Origin: Baylisascaris procyonis
Lineage: Eukaryota > Nematoda > Chromadorea > Rhabditida > Ascarididae
Assembly: GCA_037389465.1 (NCBI GenBank)
Contig: JAZARR010000153.1
Span: 10,012,001-10,076,000 of the forward strand
Direction of reading: 5' to 3'
DNA length: 64,000 nucleotides
The first letter of the stretch is position 1, and each line of letters opens with the position of its first letter. The position numbers and the translations under genes are program-made. A model generated the notes under the pieces. The model was not told the origin of the DNA. It did not search any database and saw only the letters and a list, made by a program, of their open reading frames with translations. This document shows, one piece after another, positions 55,001-64,000 of the stretch.

Positions 55001-58000
55001 AAGCCTAAGCCTAAGCCTAAGCCTAAGCCTAAGCCTAAGCCTAAGCCTAAGCCTAAGCCTAAGCCTAAGCCTAAGCCTAAGCCTAAGCCTAAGCCTAAGC
55101 CTAAGCCTAAGCCTAAGCCTAAGCCTAAGCCTAAGCCTAAGCCTAAGCCTAAGCCTAAGCCTAAGCCTAAGCCTAAGCCTAAGCCTAAGCCTAAGCCTAA
55201 GCCTAAGCCTAAGCCTAAGCCTAAGCCTAAGCCTAAGCCTAAGCCTAAGCCTAAGCCTAAGCCTAAGCCTAAGCCTAAGCCTAAGCCTAAGCCTAAGCCT
55301 AAGCCTAAGCCTAAGCCTAAGCCTAAGCCTAAGCCTAAGCCTAAGCCTAAGCCTAAGCCTAAGCCTAAGCCTAAGCCTAAGCCTAAGCCTAAGCCTAAGC
55401 CTAAGCCTAAGCCTAAGCCTAAGCCTAAGCCTAAGCCTAAGCCTAAGCCTAAGCCTAAGCCTAAGCCTAAGCCTAAGCCTAAGCCTAAGCCTAAGCCTAA
55501 GCCTAAGCCTAAGCCTAAGCCTAAGCCTAAGCCTAAGCCTAAGCCTAAGCCTAAGCCTAAGCCTAAGCCTAAGCCTAAGCCTAAGCCTAAGCCTAAGCCT
55601 AAGCCTAAGCCTAAGCCTAAGCCTAGCCTAAGCCTAAGCCTAAGCCTAAGCCTAAGCCTAAGCCTAAGCCTAAGCCTAAGCCTAGCCTAGCCTAAGCCTA
55701 AGCCTAAGCCTAAGCCTAAGCCTAAGCCTAAGCCTAAGCCTAAGCCTAAGCCCAAGCCTAAGCCTAAGCCTAAGCCTAAGCCTAAGCCTAAGCCTAAGCC
55801 TAAGCCTAAGCCTAAGCCTAAGCCTAAGCCTAAGCCTAAGCCTAAGCCTAAGCCTAAGCCTAAGCCTAAGCCTAAGCCTAAGCCTAAGCCTAAGCCTAAG
55901 CCTAAGCCTAAGCCTAAGCCTAAGCCTAAGCCTAAGCCTAAGCCTAAGCCTAAGCCTAAGCCTAAGCCTAAGCCTAAGCCTAAGCCTAAGCCTAAGCCTA
56001 AGCCTAAGCCTAAGCCTAAGCCTAAGCCTAAGCCTAAGCCTAAGCCTAAGCCTAAGCCTAAGCCTAAGCCTAAGCCTAAGCCTAAGCCTAAGCCTAAGCC
56101 TAAGCCTAAGCCTAAGCCTAAGCCTAAGCCTAAGCCTAAGCCTAAGCCTAAGCCTAAGCCTAAGCCTAAGCCTAAGCCTAAGCCTAAGCCTAAGCCTAAG
56201 CCTAAGCCTAAGCCTAAGCCTAAGCCTAAGCCTAAGCCTAAGCCTAAGCCTAAGCCTAAGCCTAAGCCTAAGCCTAAGCCTAAGCCTAAGCCTAAGCCTA
56301 AGCCTAAGCCTAAGCCTAAGCCTAAGCCTAAGCCTAAGCCTAAGCCTAAGCCTAAGCCTAAGCCTAAGCCTAAGCCTAAGCCTAAGCCTAAGCCTAAGCC
56401 TAAGCCTAAGCCTAAGCCTAAGCCTAAGCCTAAGCCTAAGCCTAAGCCTAAGCCTAAGCCTAAGCCTAAGCCTAAGCCTAAGCCTAAGCCTAAGCCTAAG
56501 CCTAAGCCTAAGCCTAAGCCTAAGCCTAAGCCTAAGCCTAAGCCTAAGCCTAAGCCTAAGCCTAAGCCTAAGCCTAAGCCTAAGCCTAAGCCTAAGCCTA
56601 AGCCTAAGCCTAAGCCTAAGCCTAAGCCTAAGCCTAAGCCTAAGCCTAAGCCTAAGCCTAAGCCTAAGCCTAAGCCTAAGCCTAAGCCTAAGCCTAAGCC
56701 TAAGCCTAAGCCTAAGCCTAAGCCTAAGCCTAAGCCTAAGCCTAAGCCTAAGCCTAAGCCTAAGCCTAAGCCTAAGCCTAAGCCTAAGCCTAAGCCTAAG
56801 CCTAAGCCTAAGCCTAAGCCTAAGCCTAAGCCTAAGCCTAAGCCTAAGCCTAAGCCTAAGCCTAAGCCTAAGCCTAAGCCTAAGCCTAAGCCTAAGCCTA
56901 AGCCTAAGCCTAAGCCTAAGCCTAAGCCTAAGCCTAAGCCTAAGCCTAAGCCTAAGCCTAAGCCTAAGCCTAAGCCTAAGCCTAAGCCTAAGCCTAAGCC
57001 TAAGCCTAAGCCTAAGCCTAAGCCTAAGCCTAAGCCTAAGCCTAAGCCTAAGCCTAAGCCTAAGCCTAAGCCTAAGCCTAAGCCTAAGCCTAAGCCTAAG
57101 CCTAAGCCTAAGCCTAAGCCTAAGCCTAAGCCTAAGCCTAAGCCTAAGCCTAAGCCTAAGCCTAAGCCTAAGCCTAAGCCTAAGCCTAAGCCTAAGCCTA
57201 AGCCTAAGCCTAAGCCTAAGCCTAAGCCTAAGCCTAAGCCTAAGCCTAAGCCTAAGCCTAAGCCTAAGCCTAAGCCTAAGCCTAAGCCTAAGCCTAAGCC
57301 TAAGCCTAAGCCTAAGCCTAAGCCTAAGCCTAAGCCTAAGCCTAAGCCTAAGCCTAAGCCTAAGCCTAAGCCTAAGCCTAAGCCTAAGCCTAAGCCTAAG
57401 CCTAAGCCTAAGCCTAAGCCTAAGCCTAAGCCTAAGCCTAAGCCTAAGCCTAAGCCTAAGCCTAAGCCCAAGCCTAAGCCTAAGCTTCCGCCTAAGCCTA
57501 AGCCTAAGCCTAAGCCTAAGCCTAAGCCTAAGCCTAGCCTAAGCCTAAGCCTAAGCCTAAGCCTAAGCCTAAGCCTAAGCCTAAGCCTAAGCCTAAGCCT
57601 AAGCCCAAGCCTAAGCCTAAGCCTAAGCCTAAGCCTAAGCCTAAGCCTAAGCCTAAGCCTAAGCCTAAGCCTAAGCCTAAGCCTAAGCCTAAGCCTAAGC
57701 CTAAGCCTAAGCCTAAGCCTAAGCCTAAGCCTAAGCCTAAGCCTAAGCCTAAGCCTAAGCCTAAGCCTAAGCCTACTAAGCCTGGGCCTAAGCCTAAGCC
57801 TAAGCCTAAGCCTAAGCCTAAGCCTAGCCTAAGCCTAAGCCTAAGCCTAAGCCTAAGCCTAAGCCTAAGCCTAAGCCTAAGCCTAAGCCTAAGCCTAAGC
57901 CTAAGCCTAAGCCTAAGCCTAAGCCTAAGCCTAAGCCTAAGCCTAAGCCTAAGCCTAAGCCTAAGCCTAAGCCTAAGCCTAAGCCTAAGCCTAAGCCTAA

Positions 58001-58858
58001 GCCTAAGCCTAAGCCTAAGCCTAAGCCTAAGCCTAAGCCTAAGCCTAAGCCTAAGCCTAAGCCTAAGCCTAAGCCTAAGCCTAAGCCTAAGCCTAAGCCT
58101 AAGCCTAAGCCTAAGCCTAAGCCTAAGCCTAAGCCTAAGCCTAAGCCTAAGCCTAAGCCTAAGCCTAAGCCTAAGCCTAAGCCTAAGCCTAAGCCTAAGC
58201 CTAAGCCTAAGCCTAAGCCTAAGCCTAAGCCTAAGCCTAAGCCTAAGCCTAAGCCTAAGCCTAAGCCTAAGCCTAAGCCTAAGCCTAAGCCTAAGCCTAA
58301 GCCTAAGCCTAAGCCTAAGCCTAAGCCTAAGCCTAAGCCTAAGCCTAAGCCTAAGCCTAAGCCTAAGCCTAAGCCTAAGCCTAAGCCTAAGCCTAAGCCT
58401 AAGCCTAAGCCTAAGCCTAAGCCTAAGCCTAAGCCTAAGCCTAAGCCTAAGCCTAAGCCTAAGCCTAAGCCTAAGCCTAAGCCTAAGCCTAAGCCTAAGC
58501 CTAAGCCTAAGCCTAAGCCTAAGCCTAAGCCTAAGCCTAAGCCTAAGCCTAAGCCTAAGCCTAAGCCTAAGCCTAAGCCTAAGCCTAAGCCTAAGCCTAA
58601 GCCTAAGCCTAAGCCTAAGCCTAAGCCTAAGCCTAAGCCTAAGCCTAAGCCTAAGCCTAAGCCTAAGCCTAAGCCTAAGCCTAAGCCTAAGCCTAAGCCT
58701 AAGCCTAAGCCTAAGCCTAAGCCTAAGCCTAAGCCTAAGCCTAAGCCTAAGCCTAAGCCTAAGCCTAAGCCTAAGCCTAAGCCTAAGCCTAAGCCTAAGC
58801 CTAAGCCTAAGCCTAAGCCTAAGCCTAAGCCTAAGCCTAAGCCTAAGCCTAAGCCTAA
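52097..58858 (-). repeat. Telomere array (GCCTAA)n, mostly regular
   Basis: Long perfect runs with sparse defects: a missing C near 52,650, GCCTAGCCTGCC at about 53,600 and 53,630, GCCTA at about 53,834 and 55,624, GCCTAGCCTAGCC at about 55,682, GCCCAAG at about 55,751, 57,468 and 57,603, CTTCCG near 57,485 and CCTGGGCC near 57,782. The run between 55,753 and 57,466 is unbroken and produces a 594-residue Leu-Gly frame on the minus strand that is not a gene. Confidence 0.95.
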
Positions 58859-59651
58859 TCTAAGCCTAAGCCTATCTGCCTAAGCCTAAGCCTAAGCCTA
58901 AGCCTAAGCCTAAGCCTAAGCCTAAGCCTAAGCTAATCTAAGCCTAAGCCTGCCTAAGCCTAAGCCTAAGCCTAAGCCTCTAGCCTAAGCCTAAGCCTAA
59001 GCCTAAGCCTAATCTAAGCCTAAGCCTAAGCCTAAGCCTAAGCCTAAGCCTAAGCCTAGCCTAAGCCTAAGCCTAGCCTAATCTAATCTAGCCTAAGCCT
59101 AATCTAAGCCTAAGCCTAAGCCTAGCCTAAGCCTATCTAAGCCTATCTAATCTAAGCCTAAGCCTAATCTAGCCTATCTAATCTAGCCTAAGCCTAATCT
59201 AAGCCTAAGCCTAAGCCTAGCCTAATCTAAGCCTAGCCTAAGCCTAATCTATCTATCTAGCCTAAGCCTAATCTAATCTATCTAAGCCTATCTAGCCTAA
59301 GCCTAAGCCTAGCCTAAGCCTAGCCTATCTAATCTAAGCCTAAGCCTAAGCCTAAGCCTAGCCTATCTAATCTAGCCTAGCCTAATCTAAGCCTAATCTA
59401 ATCTAGCCTATCTAATCTAGCCTAGCCTATCTAAGCCTATCTATCTAGCCTAATCTATCTAGCCTAAGCCTATCTAGCCTAGCCTAGCCTAGCCTAAGCC
59501 TAATCTAGCCTATCTAATCTAAGCCTATCTATCTAGCCTAGCCTAAGCCTATCTATCTAGCCTAATCTAAGCCTATCTATCTAGCCTATCTATCTATCTA
59601 TCTATCTATCTAGCCTAATCTATCTATCTAATCTATCTATCTATCTATCTA

Positions 59652-59704
<53 letters not shown>

Positions 59705-59737
59705 ATCTATCTAAGCCTATCTAAGCCTAATCTATCT
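58859..59737 (-). repeat. Degenerate telomere patch 2, grading into (TCTA)n
   Basis: About 880 bases. It begins with occasional TCTAA among GCCTAA units, becomes progressively richer in TCTA, and ends in almost pure TCTA (about 59,586-59,710, longest run about 13 units). It then returns abruptly to perfect GCCTAA at 59,738. The one-directional decay followed by a sharp reset is notable. Confidence 0.9.
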
Positions 59738-60283
59738 GCCTAAGCCTAAGCCTAAGCCTAAGCCTAAGCCTAAGCCTAAGCCTAAGCCTAAGCCTAAGCC
59801 TAAGCCTAAGCCTAAGCCTAAGCCTAAGCCTAAGCCTAAGCCTAAGCCTAAGCCTAAGCCTAAGCCTAAGCCTAAGCCTAAGCCTAAGCCTAAGCCTAAG
59901 CCTAAGCCTAAGCCTAAGCCTAAGCCTAAGCCTAAGCCTAAGCCTAAGCCTAAGCCTAAGCCTAAGCCTAAGCCTAAGCCTAAGCCTAAGCCTAAGCCTA
60001 AGCCTAAGCCTAAGCCTAAGCCTAAGCCTAAGCCTAAGCCTAAGCCTAAGCCTAAGCCTAAGCCTAAGCCTAAGCCTAAGCCTAAGCCTAAGCCTAAGCC
60101 TAAGCCTAAGCCTAAGCCTAAGCCTAAGCCTAAGCCTAAGCCTAAGCCTAAGCCTAAGCCTAAGCCTAAGCCTAAGCCTAAGCCTAAGCCTAAGCCTAAG
60201 CCTAAGCCTAAGCCTAAGCCTAAGCCTAAGCCTAAGCCTAAGCCTAAGCCTAAGCCTAAGCCTAAGCCTAAGCCTAAGCCTAA
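59738..60283 (-). repeat. Telomere array (GCCTAA)n, perfect run
   Basis: About 90 uninterrupted GCCTAA units between the degenerate patch and the variant zone. Confidence 0.95.
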
Positions 60284-63200
60284 GCCTGCCTAAGCCTAAG
60301 CCTAAGCCTAAGCCTAAGCCTAAGCCTAAGCCTAAGCCTAAGCCTAAGCTTAAGCCTAAGCCTAAGCCTAAGCCTAAGCCTAAGCTCCAAGCCTAAGCCT
60401 AAGCCTAAGCCTAAGCCTAAGCCTAAGCCTAAGCCTAAGCCTAAGCCTAAGCCTAAGCCTAAGCCTAAGCCTAAGCCTAAGCCTAAGCCTAAGCCTAAGC
60501 CTAAGCCTAAGCCTAAGCCTAAGCCCTGGCTGCCTAGGCCTAAGCCCAAGCCTAAGCCTAAGCCTAAGCCTAAGCCCAAGCCTAAGCCTAAGCCTAAGCC
60601 TAAGCCTAAGCCTAAGCCTAAGCCTAAGCCTAAGCCTAAGCCTAAGCCTAAGCCTAAGCCTAAGCCTAAGCCTAAGCCTAAGCCTAAGCCTAAGCCTAAG
60701 CCTAAGCCTAAGCCTAAGCCTAAGCCTAAGCCTAAGCCTAAGCCTAAGCCTAAGCCTAAGCCTAAGCCTAAGCCTAAGCCTAAGCCTAAGCCTAAGCCTA
60801 AGCCTAAGCCTAAGCCTAAGCCTAAGCCTAAGCTCCTAAGCCTAAGCCTAAGCCTAAGCCCTAAGCCTAAGCCTAAGCCTAAGCCCTAAGCCTAAGCCTA
60901 AGCCTAAGCCTAAGCCTAAGCCCAGCCTAAGCCTAAGCCCTAAGCCTAAGCCTAAGCCTAAGCCTAAGCCTAAGCCTAAGCCTAAGCCCCAAGCCTAAGC
61001 CTAAGCCTAAGCCCTAAGCCTAAGCCCTAAGCCTAAGCCCTAAGCCTAAGCCTAAGCCTAAGCCTAAGCCTAAGCCCTAAGCCTAAGCCCTAAGCCTAAG
61101 CCCTAAGCCCTAAGCCCTAAGCCTAAGCCCCAAGCCTAAGCCCCAAGCCTAAGCCTAAGCCTAAGCCTAAGCCTAAGCCTAAGCCTAAGCCTAAGCCTAA
61201 GCCCTAAGCCTGCCCTAAGCCCAAGCCCTAAGCCTAAGCCCTAAGCCCTAAGCCTAAGCCCTAAGCCTAAGCCCTAAGCCTAAGCCCAAGCTCTAAGCCC
61301 TAAGCCCCAAGCCCTAAGCCCTAAGCCTAAGCCCAAGCCTAAGCCTAAGCCCAAGCCCTAAGCCCAAGCCCTAAGCCTAAGCCTAAGCCCCAAGCCCCAA
61401 GCCCCAAGCCCCAAGCCTAAGCCCCAAGCCTAAGCCCTAAGCCTAAGCCCCAAGCCTAAGCCCCAAGCCTAAGCCCCAAGCCTAAGCCTAAGCCCAAGCC
61501 CTAAGCCTAAGCCCTAAGCCCTAAGCCCTAAGCCCTAAGCCTAAGCCTAAGCCTAACCCTAAGCCTAAGCATAAGCCTAAGCCTAAGCCTAAGCCTAAGC
61601 CTAAGCCCTAAGCCTAAGCCTAAGCCTAAGCCTAAGCCTAAGCCTAAGCCTAAGCCTAAGCCCAAGCCCAAGCCCCAAGCCTAAGCCTAAGCCTAAGCCT
61701 AAGCCTAAGCCTAAGCCTAAGCCTAAGCCTAAGCCCTAAGCCTCCTAAGCCTGCTCCTAAGCCTAAGCCTAAGCCTAAGCCTAAGCCCTAAGCCCTAAGC
61801 TCCTGCCTAAGCCTAAGCTCCTAAGCTCTCCTAAGCCTAAGCCCAAGCCTAAGCCCCAAGCCCAAGCCCCAAGCCTAAGCCTAAGCCCTAAGCCTAAGCC
61901 CCAAGCCTAAGCCTAAGCCTAAGCCTAAGCCTAAGCCCTAAGCCTAAGCTTCTCCTAAGCCGAAGCCTAAGCCTAAGCCTAAGCCCTAAGCCTAAGCCCT
62001 AAGCCCTAAGCCTAAGCCTAAGCCTAAGCCTAAGCCTAAGCCCTAAGCCTAAGCCTAAGCCTAAGCCTAAGCCTAAGCCTAAGCCTAAGCCTAAGCCTAA
62101 GCCTAAGCCTAAGCCTAAGCCTAAGCCTAAGCCTAAGCCTAAGCCTAAGCCTAAGCCTAAGCCTAAGCCCTAAGCCTAAGCCTAAGCCTAAGCCTAAGCC
62201 CTAAGCCTAAGCCTAAGCCTAAGCCTAAGCCTAAGCCTAAGCCTAAGCCCTAAGCCTAAGCCTAAGCCTAAGCCTAAGCCTAAGCCCTAAGCCTAAGCCT
62301 AAGCCTAAGCCTAAGCCTAAGCCTAAGCCTAAGCCTAAGCCAAGCCTAAGCCTAAGCCTAAGCCTAAGCCCAAGCCTAAGCCTAAGCCTAAGCCCTAAGC
62401 CCAAGCCCTAAGCCTAAGCCCAAGCCTAAGCCTAAGCCTAAGCCCAAGCCTAAGCCCAAGCTCCCAAGCCTAAGCCCTGCCCAAGCCTAAGCCCAAGCCT
62501 AAGCCTAAGCCTAAGCCTAAGCCCTAAGCCTAAGCTCCTGCCTAAGCCCAAGCCCCTAAGCCTAAGCCCCAAGCCCAAGCCTAAGCCTAAGCCCAAGCCT
62601 AAGCCTAAGCCTAAGCCTAAGCTCCTAAGCCTAAGCCTAAGCCTAAGCCTAAGCCTAAGCCTAAGCCCCAAGCCTAAGCCTAAGCCTAAGCCCCAAGCCC
62701 TAAGCCTAAGCTAAGCCCAAGCCTAAGCCCAAGCCCAAGCCTAAGCCCTAAGCCTAAGCCCAAGCCCAAGCCCCAAGCCCTAAGCCTAAGCCCAAGCCCA
62801 AGCCCTAAGCCCAAGCCTAAGCCTAAGCCTCAAGCCTAAGCCTAAGCCCAAGCCCCAAGCCTAAGCCCTAAGCCCCAAGCCCTAAGCCCTAAGCCCAAGC
62901 CTAAGCCTAAGCCTAAGCCTAAGCCTAAGCCCAAGCCCAAGCCCTGCTCCTAAGCCTAAGCCTAAGCCTAAGCCTAAGCCTAAGCCCCAAGCCTAAGCCT
63001 AAGCCTAAGCCTAAGCCTAAGCCTAAGCCCTAAGCCTAAGCCTAAGCCTAAGCCTAAGCCTAAGCCTAAGCCTAAGCCTAAGCCTAAGCCTAAGCCTAAG
63101 CCTAAGCCTAAGCCTCTAAGCCTAAGCCTAAGCCTAAGCCTAAGCCTAAGCCTAAGCCTAAGCCTAAGCCTGCTAGCCTAAGCCTAAGCCTAAGCCTAAG

Positions 63201-64000
63201 CCTAAGCCTAAGCCTAAGCCTAAGCCTAAGCCTAAGCCCAAGGCCTAAGCCTAAGCCTAAGCCTAAGCCTAAGCCCTAAGCCTAAGCCTAAGCCTAAGCC
63301 TAAGCCCTAAGCCCTAAGCCTGCCTAAGCCTAAGCCCCAAGCCTAAGCCTAAGCCCAAGCCTAAGCCTAAGCCTAAGCCCTAAGCCTAAGCCTAAGCCTA
63401 AGCCTAAGCCTAAGCCTAAGCCTAAGCCTAAGCCTAAGCCTAAGCCTAAGCCCTAAGCCTAAGCCTAAGCCCTAAGCCTAAGCCTAAGCCTAAGCCTAAG
63501 CCTAAGCCTAAGCCTAAGCCTAAGCCCTAAGCCTAAGCCCTAAGCCTAAGCCTAAGCCTAAGCCCTAAGCCTAAGCCTAAGCCTAAGCCTAAGCCTAAGC
63601 CTAAGCCTAAGCCTAAGCCTAAGCCTAAGCCTAAGCCTAAGCCTAAGCCTAAGCCTAAGCCTAAGCCTAAGCCTAAGCCTAAGCCTAAGCCTAAGCCTAA
63701 GCCCTAAGCTCCTAAGCCTAAGCCTAAGCCTAAGCCTAAGCCTAAGCCTAAGCCTAAGCCTAAGCCTAAGCCTAAGCCTAAGCCTAAGCCTAAGCCTAAG
63801 CCTAAGCCTAAGCCTAAGCCTAAGCCTAAGCCTAAGCCCTAAGCCTAAGCCTAAGCCTAAGCCTAAGCCTAAGCCTAAGCCCTAAGCCCCTAAGCCTAAG
63901 CCTAAGCCTAAGCCTAAGCCTAAGCCTAAGCCTAAGCCTAAGCCTAAGCCTAAGCCTAAGCCTAAGCCTAAGCCCTAAGCCTAAGCCTAAGCCCCTAAGC
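60284..64000 (-). repeat. Variant-rich (GCCTAA)n zone, probably proximal telomere of a second end
   Basis: GCCTAA mixed with GCCCTAA, GCCCAA, GCCCCAA and GCTCCTAA, dense from about 60,832 and continuing to the window edge with cleaner runs in between (for example 63,580-63,700). Read on the G strand these are TTAGGGC, TTGGGC, TTGGGGC and TTAGGAGC. This set differs from the left telomere, which has TTAGAGGC and TTTTAGGC. One GCCTCTAA (about 63,113) is the only clear match to the left TTAGAGGC class. The zone resembles the variant-rich, chromosome-side part of a telomere. Minus-strand frames at 60,280-60,579 and 62,450-62,671 are Leu-Gly/Leu-Arg artefacts. Confidence 0.9.

Noticed and set aside
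55687..57471. 594-codon minus-strand open frame of alternating Gly-Leu
   Set aside because: It is a translation of the perfect telomere hexamer in its stop-free frame, starting at a TTG created by one GCCCAAG variant. It is not a gene.
60280..62671. Leu-Gly / Leu-Arg frames at 60,280-60,579 and 62,450-62,671 (minus)
   Set aside because: Same artefact; frame changes follow the variant telomere units.
49200..64000. Simple fold-back (mirror) of the left telomere
   Set aside because: Variant types and distances from the junction do not mirror each other, although the window ends before a full test is possible.

Overview
The window looks like a chromosome-end region of a nematode. Its dominant component is a (TTAGGC)n array, the telomere repeat known from Caenorhabditis, Ascaris and other nematodes. 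The flanking DNA is AT-rich and intron-like, with T-rich TTTCAG splice-acceptor-like sites and no bacterial gene organisation. The species cannot be identified from the sequence.

Layout. (1) 1-13,950: gene-poor, AT-rich subtelomeric DNA. It has short pyrimidine/purine tracts, G-runs, microsatellites, a 64-bp-arm inverted repeat around an (AT)n tract, a ~187-bp tandem family (8.9-10.0 kb) and a TTTTA-type region (10.0-12.1 kb) built from two ~0.9-1 kb units with GC-rich cores. No convincing complete gene is present; a few short frames and possible exons are listed at low confidence. (2) 13,951-14,873: a subtelomeric higher-order satellite of 19-bp units (GGCTGAGGACTTAGGCATT type) alternating with GCCGTTAGCC-type leaders, itself telomere-like. 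(3) 14,874-17,039: proximal telomere with zoned variant repeats. (4) 17,040-48,023: about 31 kb of uninterrupted TTAGGC, continuing with two small defects to 49,266. (5) 49,267-49,311: a 45-bp junction rich in TCTA. (6) 49,312-64,000: the array continues in the OPPOSITE orientation (GCCTAA), with two ~0.9-kb degenerate TCTA/GCCTA patches and, from about 60.3 kb, a variant-rich zone (TTAGGGC, TTGGGC, TTGGGGC, TTAGGAGC read on the G strand).

Interpretation. Two telomeres appear joined end to end (G-strand runs into C-strand). The right half is not a mirror image of the left: its variant zone begins ~11 kb from the junction rather than ~32 kb, and most of its variants differ. That favours two different chromosome ends, or two differently sequenced pieces, joined by an assembly or a real fusion, over a simple fold-back. 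There is no set of cooperating genes to describe. The biology here is chromosome-end structure: an old, variant-rich proximal telomere next to telomere-like satellite, then homogeneous distal repeat.
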